41,868 bases of DNA from Marinilabiliales bacterium (GCA_002869405.1 PKSY01000340.1:1-41868); one strand, 5' to 3'; shown: positions 25,774 to 35,478, counted from the first letter of the stretch. Numbers and translations: made by a program. Notes: generated by a model not told the origin, from the sequence alone.

Positions 25774-26484
25774 CTATTTCCGGTTACCAAAAAAACGCAG
25801 CAAAAATAAAAATAAATTAATAAAATCAAGATACAGAGTTAAGGCACCCATCACAGATATCTTATGAAAAGATGCTCCGGACATACCTGAGGACTCCCCT
25901 AATCGCTTGATCTTCTGAACATCCCAAGCGGTCAACCCTGTAAATACTACTACTCCTGCAATACTAATAATATAATCAAAAGCAGCACTGTTTAGAAAGA
26001 AATTAACCACTGAGGCAACGATAATCCCGATTAAACCCATAAACATCAATGAACCAAAACGGGTCAAATCTACCTTTGTAGTATATCCCAACACCGCCAT
26101 AATTCCAAACATTCCCGCTGCAATAGCGAAAGTTTGATATATTGATGTTGCTGTATATGCCAGAAATATAAAGCTAAAACTTATCCCGTTTACACTGGAA
26201 TATATTCCGAATAATAGCCCCAGTAAAGGTGCTGACAGCCTTTGATAGCCAATAGACATAATAAGCACAAAAGCCAGAGGTGCTATCATAACTGCAATTC
26301 CCAGACCTGTCATGCCCTGCTCATTAATCAACCTTGAAAACAGAGCCGGGTTGGATGAAAAATACCACGCAACAACTGCAGTAAGTCCGATGCCTGTTGC
26401 CATCAACAGGAACACACGCCTAAGGAGATGATTTACCGCCACCTCCCGTCGGCCTTCAACAGTGATATATTGATTATTCTCCAT
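25774..26484 (-). CDS. Bax inhibitor-1/YccA family membrane protein
   Basis: A 236-residue protein with seven hydrophobic segments, the usual BI-1 number, and the family's C-terminal Asp-containing segments (TGLTAWDVQKIK and LTLYLDFINLFLFLLRFF). Bacterial relatives (YccA, YetJ) have been linked to FtsH control and calcium leak; the role here is not known. It lies between folE and fabD with gaps of about 50-65 bases. The 63-base gap before fabD contains a small TAACAG/CTGTTA hairpin without a T run. Confidence 0.9.
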   Translation of the reverse strand: MENNQYITVEGRREVAVNHLLRRVFLLMATGIGLTAVVAWYFSSNPALFSRLINEQGMTGLGIAVMIAPLAFVLIMSIGYQRLSAPLLGLLFGIYSSVNGISFSFIFLAYTATSIYQTFAIAAGMFGIMAVLGYTTKVDLTRFGSLMFMGLIGIIVASVVNFFLNSAAFDYIISIAGVVVFTGLTAWDVQKIKRLGESSGMSGASFHKISVMGALTLYLDFINLFLFLLRFFGNRK

Positions 26485-26534
26485 AAATTATCTGATAAAA
26501 ACTTCTAACGTTGTAAAACAACTGATATTGCTAA

Positions 26535-27188
26535 TTAATGCAGATTCGTGCCAATAAGATGGATAAACTCCTCTCTTGTAGCTTCACGTAAAAAGGCACC
26601 GGTAAAATCTGATGTGGTAGTAACAGAATTTTGCTTTTGTACTCCCCGCATCGACATACACATGTGCTGTGCTTCAATAACAACAGCAACCCCAAGAGGG
26701 TTCAATGTTTGGACAATACAATCTTTTATTTGGGTAGTAAGACGTTCCTGAACCTGCAAGCGGCGGGCAAATGCATCCACAATGCGTGGAATCTTGCTTA
26801 ACCCAACAATATAACCATTGGGAATATATGCCACATGTGCTTTACCAAAAAACGGAATCATATGATGCTCACACATTGAATAGAGCTCAATGTCTTTTAC
26901 CAGGACCATCTGTTTATAATCCTCCTTAAATCTGGCGGAAAGCAAAATCTCCTGTGGCTTCATACCATATCCGTGGGTCAGAAACTGCATCGCTTTGGCT
27001 ACTCTTTCAGGAGTTTTTAATAACCCCTCACGCTCCGGATCCTCCCCTATCAACTTCAGAATCTCATGATAATGACCAGCCATTTTACTGACCACATTCA
27101 TATTATAATTCTCTACCTTCTCATATCCTTCTTCAAAATCCAGATTGTTATCTATTCTGATATCATTATGATGTTCACTCATGCTCAT
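26535..27188 (-). CDS. folE: GTP cyclohydrolase I
   Basis: A 217-residue enzyme that converts GTP to 7,8-dihydroneopterin triphosphate, the first step to folate, tetrahydropterins and queuosine. Zinc ligands are Cys106 and His109 ([11 protein letters not shown]) and Cys177 (HMCMSMRGV), matching Cys110, His113 and Cys181 of the E. coli enzyme. The ATG overlaps the TGA of the upstream PTPS-like gene by four bases, implying coupled translation and a shared pathway. Confidence 0.96.
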   Translation of the reverse strand: MSMSEHHNDIRIDNNLDFEEGYEKVENYNMNVVSKMAGHYHEILKLIGEDPEREGLLKTPERVAKAMQFLTHGYGMKPQEILLSARFKEDYKQMVLVKDIELYSMCEHHMIPFFGKAHVAYIPNGYIVGLSKIPRIVDAFARRLQVQERLTTQIKDCIVQTLNPLGVAVVIEAQHMCMSMRGVQKQNSVTTTSDFTGAFLREATREEFIHLIGTNLH

Positions 27189-27610
27189 TCTCCGTAATAT
27201 TCAACAAAATTATTCTCGGTCTCAACCAGTTTTACACAATGCAATGCAGCACCGATATTTGATATTGGTTTTTCAATCTGATCCCATATTGCTATAGCTA
27301 TATTTTCTGAGGAGATAATGGTATTTTCCAAAAAATCAACTTCCAGATTCAGGTTTTTATGATCCAGCTTTTCTATTACATAATCATTAATAATCCGACT
27401 TAAATCTTTTAGGTTGATAAGATATCCTGTCTCCGGGTTTACAGGCCCTTTTACAGTCACAAACAGGTGATAATTATGACCATGCCAGTTAGGATTGGAG
27501 CATTTCCCAAAATACTCAAGATTCTTTTCATCCGACCAGTCGGGACGAAACAGCCTGTGAGCACCGTTAAAACGCTCTCTGCGTGTAATATAAATAATTC
27601 TTTCAGACAT
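27185..27610 (-). CDS. 6-pyruvoyl-tetrahydropterin synthase / QueD family protein
   Basis: A 141-residue T-fold enzyme acting on dihydroneopterin triphosphate, the FolE product. Zinc ligands are His18 (FNGAHRL), His43 and His45 (WHGHNY), with catalytic Cys37 in [13 protein letters not shown]. The Cys-x5-His-Gly-His spacing resembles 6-pyruvoyl-tetrahydropterin synthases of animals, whereas E. coli QueD has Cys-x3-His-Gly-His. The product may therefore be 6-pyruvoyl-tetrahydropterin for a biopterin-type cofactor, or 6-carboxytetrahydropterin for queuosine; the sequence alone does not decide. It overlaps folE. Confidence 0.9.
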   Translation of the reverse strand: MSERIIYITRRERFNGAHRLFRPDWSDEKNLEYFGKCSNPNWHGHNYHLFVTVKGPVNPETGYLINLKDLSRIINDYVIEKLDHKNLNLEVDFLENTIISSENIAIAIWDQIEKPISNIGAALHCVKLVETENNFVEYYGE

Positions 27611-27637
27611 AGGGATTGGTAAAATTATCAGGGAGTT

Positions 27638-28033
27638 TTACTTCCCTTTCTCCGGCACCGGAGTTGGCGGAGTAACTGTTTTTGCCACAGTCTCATCCTC
27701 CATCTTACAATTACCGGTAAATATAGCTCCCGGCTCTATAGCCAGTTTCTTAACAATGATGTCACCCAAAAGTTTTGAAGTGCTCTTCAGGCTCAGCAAA
27801 CCATTAACCTTCATACTTGCATGTAACCTACCCTGAACCTCAGCATTACTGCATTCAACAGTACCATCAAGCTCTCCGGTTTTTCCAATGATAAGCTTTC
27901 CTTTACAATCTAAAGTTCCGGTGAGTTTCCCGTCTATACGAATATTACCTTGTGTAATCACGTCACCCTTTATTTCTGTTCCACTCTGGATAAGGTTGGC
28001 GGAATTAGTATCCATGTCAGCTGCTTTTGCCAT
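27638..28033 (-). CDS. Bactofilin (polymer-forming cytoskeletal protein)
   Basis: A 131-residue protein made of the bactofilin right-handed beta-helix (about 12-115), with short repeated segments such as IKGDVITQGNIRIDGKLTG and GELDGTVECSNAEVQGRLHA, and a short Pro/Thr-rich tail. Bactofilins form nucleotide-independent filaments that organise cell-wall enzymes, often M23 peptidases; an M23 gene lies on the other side of sprE. It sits 75 bases downstream of sprE and 27 bases upstream of the PTPS-like gene. Confidence 0.93.
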   Translation of the reverse strand: MAKAADMDTNSANLIQSGTEIKGDVITQGNIRIDGKLTGTLDCKGKLIIGKTGELDGTVECSNAEVQGRLHASMKVNGLLSLKSTSKLLGDIIVKKLAIEPGAIFTGNCKMEDETVAKTVTPPTPVPEKGK

Positions 28034-28108
28034 GATCCGTCGTTGTTTATTGATTCTTCTGCTAGTAATGCGACAAATATATCGTTTTTTTTAAAATATA
28101 ACCTATTT

Positions 28109-30778
28109 TTATTCAGGAAGATACTCTTTATTGTAAAACATAAGGTATGCATCCACATTCTTGTTTTTATAGAATACAGGGTAGTTGGCAGAACTGATAA
28201 TAAAGTGAATATAATCCTCTGCACCCATTTGTGAAAAGACATATTCATTACCTGAAATATCAGAGAAATAATCCGCAGCATCAGTGGCATTGCCAAAGCT
28301 GCTTACGGTAATCATCTGTTTTTTATCCTGCAAAATAACCGAACTTACTGAAAGCTTTGACAGTCCCTGATATTTACTGTTATAATCAGATACTTTCACT
28401 TTTGTAGCATTTACATTAACACGGGAACCATCCACAATAAGCACATAGAAATGCTGTGTTTCAGGCTTGTAAGAATATAGCTCCATAAGTTCCAAAAGCT
28501 CTTCAGAAATTTCTTCTTCGGGTTCAGCATCATCCTCTTCTGCTTCCATATCCGGATTAAACATTTGCTGAAGAATATTCTGAGCCAAAGGTGTTACTTC
28601 ACTATTTGGATAGAGCGCCACAATCTCGCGCAGACCTTTCACCAGGCTGTCCTGCTGCTGCTTTGCACCGAATGCCAGCGCTTTGAGATATTTGAATTTG
28701 GGTGTGAATTCATCCTCGTCAAAATCATTTATCCCCTCTTCTGCATATATCATCACCAGATTATGCATTCCGTCGCTGTGCGCCATATAGGCTTCTCTGT
28801 ACAATGCCGACTTTCTGTTGAGCTCTTCCAAAAGTGTTTTATTATACTCGGGATCACGGATAATTTTTGCATAATCGGTATCCGGGAACTCATTAAGAAT
28901 ACGATTTTTATACTTTTCCGCCTCTGAAACATTTTCCAGCGTCTCATTCATCTTGTATAGCATATAGAGTGAAAGCAACAGGTTATCAGTTTCAGGATAA
29001 CGTTCAATAAGATCTTCAAAACAATTTACAGATTCCTCAAGATTCCCAAGCCCTTCATAATAGATAAAACCGGCATTAAACAGGGAACTTTCAATTTTCT
29101 TATGCGATGCTTCCATCTTCTCTTCTGTAAGCGGGACATCCTGCAGATATGTCTGCGGATCTTTGGGGTCAACAGAGCGCTTGACAGTATCATTCAGCGC
29201 AAGACTATCCGCTGCCATTCCTTCTTCATCAGGAAAATCGCCAAAATCCACAACTATCTTATTGGATAGTCGCCACAGATCCTCCAATTTCCTTTCGCCC
29301 CATCGCTTTTCAAACTCAGCCATTCCGAAACTCACGGTCTGAGGATTATAGAAATACCATGAGGCACCTCCCATACCTGGTCGGTTTTGCATATTACGGT
29401 TTTGCATCTGCGTCATCCTGGCCTGCATCAGCTGTTGCTGCTTCCTGCGCTCTGCTTCCGCTTTCCTACGCTCCTCCTCCTCAATCTTCTTTATTAATTT
29501 CCTGATAATCTCCATGCGCTCACCCTCCTCAAGGCTTGCCAGATGCTGAAGACTGTCCTGCACCTGAACCTCCTGAAGGTTGGTCACCAGATCCGTTAAG
29601 GTAGTTGTTTTCTTACGCAACTTTACAATATTCGGATAATCTTCCGGTATCGACTGCATTGCAGTATCGTAATAGGCCTGTGAGTTTTCATAATCCTGTT
29701 GTGAAAAATAGAGATCAGCAAGCTCCAGGGAAGATTTTGACAACTGATAATTATTATCCTCACTGCTCGCCACCGAACTGGTAAGATGCTGCATCAACAA
29801 TGCGGTGTCTTTATCACGCCGTGCTATCTCTGCCAATGCATAATATATCTGATCACGATACTCTTCATTCTTCTCATCATCAAGAAGCTTGTTGAGCTGC
29901 TTAAGCACCATGGATTTATTTCCCTTCTCTGCATCGTAGGATTGCGCCAGGCTGATTCGCGCATTAAAAGTCATCTCATAACCGGGATTCTTTCTGATTA
30001 CTTTTGAGAAATATTCTGTAGCAGCCTCCAGGTCCCCTTCCCTCTGATATATCTGCGCCAGAATATACCACAAGCGCGTGCGAAGCTTCTTGTTTCTATT
30101 GAAAATCACACCATTCTCAAGATGCTTCTTTGCTTCGGCATATCGCTCCTGCATTAAAAAATATTCGGCATAAACCAATGGGAATAGCCTGGTAACATCC
30201 ACTGGTACCGTGTGATTATCAATCTCTTTTTGTAAACCCTCAAGAATTGTCAGGGATTTTTCATACTCACCCATCTGATTGTAAGCCCTGGCCATCCATA
30301 ACTGAGCCTCTGCACCCATTGGCTTTTTATAGGTCTTGTTGATATATTCAAAAGTCCGTCGCGCCTTCAGGTACTCCTTCTTATAAAAATAAGATTGCCC
30401 GATAAGAAGGTAACAGTCATCAATCCACTTCACCTGCTCCTCCTTATCAAAAACCATAGAGTGTCTCTGAATCATAATCCCCGCCTTTTCAATGGCCTTA
30501 TCCATATAGGGCGCCAGTGAAGCTGCTTCCTGATCAGTACCATAATATACTACCGGAAGAATAAAGGCATAATTGTCCTGACCGTTAGTCTCAAGCTCCC
30601 TCACACCCTGGCGAAAACTCTCACGACCGTTCCAATAGCCATTATAATGCGTATTCAGATTATGAAAAGCCCTGCGAAATGCAGTATTCTTTTTTGTGCT
30701 GCATGAAAACATCGCCAGCGTTACAAACAGTAACAATGACAACTTCATGATTGTGCGAATGATAGTATTTTTTCTCAA
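28109..30778 (-). CDS. sprE: T9SS accessory TPR lipoprotein SprE/PorW
   Basis: An 889-residue protein with a lipoprotein signal ending at Cys26 (FVTLAMFSCSTKK); an in-frame Met11 is an alternative start. Tetratricopeptide-type helices fill about 90-400, a charged coiled coil (EEEERRKAEAERRKQQQ) lies at about 425-460, and the conserved block ASWYFYNPQTVSFG...GERKLEDLWRLSNK at about 473-510 is the feature by which I recognise SprE/PorW. Further TPR-like helices follow and a beta-type domain closes the protein (about 770-889). SprE (Flavobacterium) and PorW (Porphyromonas) are outer-membrane-associated lipoproteins needed for type IX secretion, with PorW linked to PorN. It heads a six-gene run. 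Confidence is lower for the symbol than for the TPR lipoprotein call. Confidence 0.88.
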   Translation of the reverse strand: MRKNTIIRTIMKLSLLLFVTLAMFSCSTKKNTAFRRAFHNLNTHYNGYWNGRESFRQGVRELETNGQDNYAFILPVVYYGTDQEAASLAPYMDKAIEKAGIMIQRHSMVFDKEEQVKWIDDCYLLIGQSYFYKKEYLKARRTFEYINKTYKKPMGAEAQLWMARAYNQMGEYEKSLTILEGLQKEIDNHTVPVDVTRLFPLVYAEYFLMQERYAEAKKHLENGVIFNRNKKLRTRLWYILAQIYQREGDLEAATEYFSKVIRKNPGYEMTFNARISLAQSYDAEKGNKSMVLKQLNKLLDDEKNEEYRDQIYYALAEIARRDKDTALLMQHLTSSVASSEDNNYQLSKSSLELADLYFSQQDYENSQAYYDTAMQSIPEDYPNIVKLRKKTTTLTDLVTNLQEVQVQDSLQHLASLEEGERMEIIRKLIKKIEEEERRKAEAERRKQQQLMQARMTQMQNRNMQNRPGMGGASWYFYNPQTVSFGMAEFEKRWGERKLEDLWRLSNKIVVDFGDFPDEEGMAADSLALNDTVKRSVDPKDPQTYLQDVPLTEEKMEASHKKIESSLFNAGFIYYEGLGNLEESVNCFEDLIERYPETDNLLLSLYMLYKMNETLENVSEAEKYKNRILNEFPDTDYAKIIRDPEYNKTLLEELNRKSALYREAYMAHSDGMHNLVMIYAEEGINDFDEDEFTPKFKYLKALAFGAKQQQDSLVKGLREIVALYPNSEVTPLAQNILQQMFNPDMEAEEDDAEPEEEISEELLELMELYSYKPETQHFYVLIVDGSRVNVNATKVKVSDYNSKYQGLSKLSVSSVILQDKKQMITVSSFGNATDAADYFSDISGNEYVFSQMGAEDYIHFIISSANYPVFYKNKNVDAYLMFYNKEYLPE

Positions 30779-30818
30779 AGTATTATGCGCTGTTTCTTAT
30801 AGATTAACTACTTGCATG

Positions 30819-30826
30819 CAAAAATA
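30819..30826 (-). promoter_or_regulatory. Candidate -7 box for the sprE operon
   Basis: The minus strand reads TATTTTTG followed by CA, matching TAnnTTTG, 41 bases before the sprE ATG. It overlaps the end of a perfect 10-base palindrome TTGCATGCAA (30812-30821). No clear -33 TTG. The rest of the 221-base gap to the divergent M23 gene shows nothing else I can name. Confidence 0.4.
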
Positions 30827-30999
30827 TTTTATTTTTCCGAATTCATTGTCCTTTTAATGCGCTTCATCCCGCAAATAACAAATTTATTACGTTCCAAAGT
30901 CACCTGAAGCCATTAACTTTTTTTCATCCCTTACTATCTGCCTATTTTTACGATATTTGTAACAGTTTTTGAAAATAGCCACCTATTATAATTTATACT

Positions 31000-31911
31000 G
31001 TGGAATCTAACAATCAGAAAAAAGAAAAAAAAAGGAGTTGGTTCAAAAAAATAAGCGATAAGTACCGTCTTATTTTTCTCAACGAACAGACTCTTGAAGA
31101 GCGGTTCTCAATAAGGCTATCCAGGCTTAATGTTATCTCCTTAATTTTTTTCTTTGTCATTGTTATCGTTTCAGGCACCTTCCTGCTGATTTCACATACA
31201 TCACTCAAAGAATTTATTCCCGGATATACTGAGTTGCAGTACCGACAGGAAATGTACGGACTGCTTCAAAAAGCCGACTCCCTGGAACTTGAGATGCAAC
31301 GTAAAGATACTTATCTCAAAAATATCAGAATAATCCTTTCTGACAGCTCCGCCATTACAGAACTCTATAGCGTAGATACTGTTAATAATGTGACTGACTC
31401 CAATGCTGCACTCTATGCAGACATTGAAATCGATATCTCACCGGAGGATAGCCTTTTACGGGCAGAGTACGAACAGGCCACACAATATAACCTCAGGTTT
31501 AAAGCCAGTGATGAATTGTATGAAGATATAACTGATGCTTCAGATTTTCTTTTCTATCCTCCTGTGGATGGTACAGTAACTTCAAAATTTAACCCCATAA
31601 TAAAACACTTCGGAATTGATATCGTAACAGCAGAAAACGAACCGGTACTTGCGACTCTTGACGGCACGGTTTTAATTAGCAACTGGACCACGGAAACAGG
31701 TTATGTAATCGCCATCCAACACAGGCATGACCTCATATCTGTATATAAACATAATGCAGTATTACTAAAAAAACAGGGAGATTATGTTGCAGCCGGTGAA
31801 GCGATAGCAATTGTGGGTGAGTCTGGCGAAATCTCTACCGGTCCGCACCTCCACTTCGAGGTTTGGTATAAAGGCAACCCCATGAACCCGGCCAAATTCC
31901 TTAACTTCTGA
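31000..31911 (+). CDS. Membrane-anchored M23 family peptidase
   Basis: A 303-residue protein with a GTG start, a very basic cytoplasmic N-terminus (NNQKKEKKRSWFKKI), one membrane helix at about 47-67, a linker with heptad-like helices and a C-terminal M23 domain (about 195-300). Motifs are HFGID (HxxxD) and PHLHFE (HxH), so zinc binding looks intact. It should trim peptidoglycan peptides in the periplasm. dxr begins 5 bases after its stop, giving an operon with dxr and rseP, divergent from sprE. Confidence 0.92.
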   Translation: MESNNQKKEKKRSWFKKISDKYRLIFLNEQTLEERFSIRLSRLNVISLIFFFVIVIVSGTFLLISHTSLKEFIPGYTELQYRQEMYGLLQKADSLELEMQRKDTYLKNIRIILSDSSAITELYSVDTVNNVTDSNAALYADIEIDISPEDSLLRAEYEQATQYNLRFKASDELYEDITDASDFLFYPPVDGTVTSKFNPIIKHFGIDIVTAENEPVLATLDGTVLISNWTTETGYVIAIQHRHDLISVYKHNAVLLKKQGDYVAAGEAIAIVGESGEISTGPHLHFEVWYKGNPMNPAKFLNF

Positions 31912-31916
31912 TTATC

Positions 31917-33083
31917 ATGAACAAAAAACATATCGCCCTGCTGGGCTCTACTGGTTCTATCGGTGTGCAGACACTGGATGTTATTAAGCAAAACCCTGAT
32001 CTTTTTATTGCTGAAGTTATTACGGCCAATAGCAATGCCGACCTGCTCATAAAACAGGCCCGGGAATTTATGCCTAATGCTGTCGTAATTACTAATGAGA
32101 CACATTATAATAAGGTAAGGGATGCGCTTAGCGACCTTCCTGTAAAAGTATATGCCGGACAGGATGCGCTTTCGCAGATAACTGAAATGGGCACCGTCGA
32201 TATTGTGGTAACAGCAGTTGTGGGTTCTGTAGGTTTAAAGCCCACACTGGCAGCTATTGAAGCCGGAAAACCCGTTGCTATTGCAAATAAAGAGACACTG
32301 GTGGTGGCCGGAGAGCTGGTTACCAATGCAGCAAGAATTAAAGGTGTTAACCTCTACCCTATTGACTCTGAACACTCTGCCATTGCACAATGTATTACCG
32401 GTGAGCCCAACAGCATTCATAAAATTCTGCTTACCGCCAGCGGTGGCCCTTTCAGAGGTTATTCAAAAAATGACCTGAAAGCGGTTAGCCCGAAGCAGGC
32501 CTTGAAACACCCTACATGGAACATGGGTGCCAAAATCACTATCGATAGTGCCAGCATGATGAATAAAGGCCTCGAAGTTATTGAAGCACGATGGCTCTTC
32601 GATGTTTCTCCTGAACAGATCGAAGTGGTCGTTCACCCACAATCAATAATTCACAGTATGGTAGAATTTGAAGATGGAAGCGTTAAAGCACAACTCGGAG
32701 ATCCTGACATGAGAATACCTATACAATACGCACTCTCATACCCCAAAAGACTTAAATCACAATTCACAAACTTTAACATTTTTGATCACAGCCCTCTGAC
32801 TTTCGAAAAGCCCGATCCGGAAAATTTTCGTAATCTTGCCCTCGCATATCAGGCACTAAAACAGGAAGGTAATATGCCCTGTATCCTGAATGCAGCAAAT
32901 GAAATTGCCGTGGATGCTTTTCTGAATGAACAAATCTCCTTTACAGGAATGTCGGATGTGATTGAACATTGCATGAAAAACATTACGCATATCTCTCGCC
33001 CGGGATTGCAGGATTTACTGGAAACGGACAATGAGACACGTGCCCTGGCATCATCAGTCATTAAAAATAATAAACTTAAATAA
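31917..33083 (+). CDS. dxr: 1-deoxy-D-xylulose 5-phosphate reductoisomerase
   Basis: A 388-residue cytosolic enzyme of the methylerythritol phosphate isoprenoid pathway, making MEP from DXP with NADPH. The NADPH motif LLGSTGSIGVQTLD is at about 9-22, NKETLVVAGE and the metal-binding PIDSEHSAIAQC segment lie at about 122-160, and the SGGPFRG loop and TIDSASMMNKGLEVIEA follow. Normal length and all landmarks present. Its TAA shares its last base with the rseP ATG. Confidence 0.97.
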   Translation: MNKKHIALLGSTGSIGVQTLDVIKQNPDLFIAEVITANSNADLLIKQAREFMPNAVVITNETHYNKVRDALSDLPVKVYAGQDALSQITEMGTVDIVVTAVVGSVGLKPTLAAIEAGKPVAIANKETLVVAGELVTNAARIKGVNLYPIDSEHSAIAQCITGEPNSIHKILLTASGGPFRGYSKNDLKAVSPKQALKHPTWNMGAKITIDSASMMNKGLEVIEARWLFDVSPEQIEVVVHPQSIIHSMVEFEDGSVKAQLGDPDMRIPIQYALSYPKRLKSQFTNFNIFDHSPLTFEKPDPENFRNLALAYQALKQEGNMPCILNAANEIAVDAFLNEQISFTGMSDVIEHCMKNITHISRPGLQDLLETDNETRALASSVIKNNKLK

Positions 33084-34405
33084 TGGACATATTAATCAAG
33101 GTATTACAACTGCTGCTCAGCCTCTCCATACTGGTAGTATTTCATGAGATGGGGCATTTTCTGGCAGCTCGGGCATTTAAAGTCAGAGTAGAAAAATTCT
33201 ATCTGTTTTTTGACCCCTGGTTTTCACTTTTCAAATTTAAACATAAAGATACTCAATATGGTATCGGATGGCTTCCGCTGGGGGGTTATGTGAAAATCGC
33301 AGGTATGATTGATGAATCAATGGATAAGGAGCAAATGAAAAAGCCGCCACAACCCTGGGAATTCAGATCAAAACCTGCCTGGCAGCGCCTCATAATCATG
33401 CTTGGCGGCGTTACTGTGAATGTCATTCTTGCTATGGTTATCTATATCTCACTGTTATCTATCCACGGTGAAGAATACCTCCCGACTTCGGAACTGAAGT
33501 ATGGTATTGTGGTTGATTCTCTGGGTTATGAAATGGGACTGAGAAACGGAGACCGAATCCTGACTATTGATGGTAAGGAAATTGAAGATTTCAACAAAAT
33601 TCCGGAAGCGCTGATTCTTGATGAGGCAAAAACCATTCAGGTAATCCGCGAGGGAAGCCAAATGGATATTAGTGTTCCGGAAGGCATGACAGCAAAATTG
33701 CTAAAGCATGAAACACCATTCCTTTCCTACAGGATTCCCTTTATTGTTGGTGGTTTTGCGGAAGGATCTCCGGCGCTTGAAGCAGGTCTTCAGGAGAAAG
33801 ACTATATAATAGGTGTAAATGATATCCATGCACCGTTTTTTGATCAGTTTAAAGAAGCTGTCGCCGGTTTCGCCGGAGAAGAGATCTCTCTCAGCGTTGT
33901 AAGAGACAGTGACACACTCTCTCTTCCCGTTAGAGTTACCGATGAAGGCATGATTGGAGTTGCCCCGGTGGGCCAGCTCGATTTTTACTTTTACCTTCAT
34001 CAACGTGAATATTCTTTCTTTGAAGCTATTCCGGCAGGCATTGTTAAAACATTTAACGGTATCGGCAGTTACTTCAAACAGTTAAAACTGCTGGTTCGTC
34101 CGGAGACTAAAGCCTACGAAAGCATTGGTTCATTTATCACCATTGGAAGCATCTTCCCTTCAACGTGGGACTGGCATGTATTCTGGCGACTGACAGCCTT
34201 TCTCTATATCATGCTTGCTATCCTGAATGTGTTGCCAATACCTGCACTTGACGGAGGGCATGTGCTCTTCCTTCTGTTCGAGATTATCAGCGGCCGAAAA
34301 CCGGGAGAGAAGTTTATGGAAATTGCTCAGATGGCAGGGATGATAATCCTGCTGGGGCTCTTTATCCTTGCAATGGGAAATGATATTTTAAAACTATTCA
34401 GATAA
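33083..34405 (+). CDS. rseP: RIP metalloprotease RseP (site-2 protease)
   Basis: A 440-residue inner-membrane zinc protease. The zinc motif His21-Glu22-x-x-His25 (HEMGH) is in the first membrane helix and the third ligand Asp390 lies in PIPALDGGH near the C-terminus; two PDZ-like regions lie between (about 125-300, for example EMGLRNGDRILTIDG and EGSPALEAGLQEKDYI). It cuts membrane helices of anti-sigma factors or leftover signal peptides. It is translationally coupled to dxr, a pairing common in bacteria. Confidence 0.96.
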   Translation: MDILIKVLQLLLSLSILVVFHEMGHFLAARAFKVRVEKFYLFFDPWFSLFKFKHKDTQYGIGWLPLGGYVKIAGMIDESMDKEQMKKPPQPWEFRSKPAWQRLIIMLGGVTVNVILAMVIYISLLSIHGEEYLPTSELKYGIVVDSLGYEMGLRNGDRILTIDGKEIEDFNKIPEALILDEAKTIQVIREGSQMDISVPEGMTAKLLKHETPFLSYRIPFIVGGFAEGSPALEAGLQEKDYIIGVNDIHAPFFDQFKEAVAGFAGEEISLSVVRDSDTLSLPVRVTDEGMIGVAPVGQLDFYFYLHQREYSFFEAIPAGIVKTFNGIGSYFKQLKLLVRPETKAYESIGSFITIGSIFPSTWDWHVFWRLTAFLYIMLAILNVLPIPALDGGHVLFLLFEIISGRKPGEKFMEIAQMAGMIILLGLFILAMGNDILKLFR

Positions 34406-34436
34406 AAAAAAACCGGGAAGTCCTCCCGGTTTTTTT
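34404..34436. terminator. Bidirectional terminator between rseP and the YitT-like gene
   Basis: ACCGGGA (34412-34418) pairs with TCCCGGT (34424-34430) around AGTCC, flanked by an A run on the left and a T run on the right, so it can end both convergent units. Confidence 0.9.
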
Positions 34437-34463
34437 ACACACTCACACTAACTAAACACTATA

Positions 34464-35390
34464 TTAAGATTGCTCAACTTTCTCTTTTAATGACCTGAAG
34501 CCTTTCCCAAGTACTTCACTTGAATCTGTAACTGTCATAAACGCCTCAGGGTCGATAATACTGATATAATCCTGAAGAATTGCAAGCTCACGGCGCGTAA
34601 CAACAGTGAAAATAACCCTCCGGTCATCACCGCTGTAAAGTCCCTGTCCGTGAAGAAACGTTCCTCCACGCCTAATATCATTCACAATTTTTTCTTTTAT
34701 CTCTTCATGCTTTTCAGAAATAATCATAAGCGTCTTCTCATAGCTCATACCTTCAACCACAATATCAATTACTCTTCCCGTTACAAAAATTGTAATCCAT
34801 GAGTAAAGCGGTATACGCCAATCCTTGAATACAGCCAAACCTAAAAGTACGATAACGGAATCCACAATAATAATGAGCTGACCCAGCGGCATACGCGTAT
34901 ATTTCGCAAAAATCATTGCCACAATATCTGATCCTCCGGTAGTAGCTCTGGCTTTAAATATCAGTCCCAGACCAAGACCAATTAAAACCCCACCAAAGAC
35001 AGAAGCAAGCAGTACATCGTCACCGATTAACAGGGGATCTTCTCCAAACATGATCGTTAAAAGATCAATAAACCCTGATACCAGAATAAATCCCACAACC
35101 GTTTTAACGCCAAACCGAGGCCCAAGAACCCTGATTCCCAAAATTGTAAGCGGAATATTCAGCAGCAATCCAAATAAACCGATTGGAAAACCATCGGGAG
35201 CAAAAGAAAAGAGCCCCTTTGTCATATAATGCACGACAATACCGATTCCGTAAACTCCTCCCGGAACAATCCTGTATGGAGAGATGAAAAAACTGTATCC
35301 GGCAGCCATGATGATTGAGCCAATCAAAATTAAAGCATACGACCGGAACCACTTTCGGCTAAACAACTGTTCGCGTGTTACAAAGGCCAT
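34464..35390 (-). CDS. YitT family membrane protein (DUF2179)
   Basis: A 308-residue protein with five or six membrane segments (about 15-215) containing the family's GGVYGIGIVVHY and GSDIVAMIFAKYTRMPLGQ segments, followed by a cytoplasmic DUF2179 domain (about 220-300; KTLMIISEKHEEIKEKIVND, GRRGGTFLHG-like RRGGTFLHGQGLYSG). Function of the family is unknown. It has its own promoter, divergent from porP. Confidence 0.9.
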   Translation of the reverse strand: MAFVTREQLFSRKWFRSYALILIGSIIMAAGYSFFISPYRIVPGGVYGIGIVVHYMTKGLFSFAPDGFPIGLFGLLLNIPLTILGIRVLGPRFGVKTVVGFILVSGFIDLLTIMFGEDPLLIGDDVLLASVFGGVLIGLGLGLIFKARATTGGSDIVAMIFAKYTRMPLGQLIIIVDSVIVLLGLAVFKDWRIPLYSWITIFVTGRVIDIVVEGMSYEKTLMIISEKHEEIKEKIVNDIRRGGTFLHGQGLYSGDDRRVIFTVVTRRELAILQDYISIIDPEAFMTVTDSSEVLGKGFRSLKEKVEQS

Positions 35391-35448
35391 GATGTTGATT
35401 TTTAAATGTTTATACCAAAATATTTCCTTGATTCACGAAAAATGGCTG

Positions 35449-35478
35449 CAAAAGTAATCTTTCTGAATTATTTGGCAA
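35449..35478 (-). promoter_or_regulatory. Promoter of the YitT-like gene
   Basis: On the minus strand TTG (35476-35478), 19 bases, then TACTTTTG (35449-35456), a full match to the Bacteroidota layout, 58 bases before the ATG. Confidence 0.6.
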
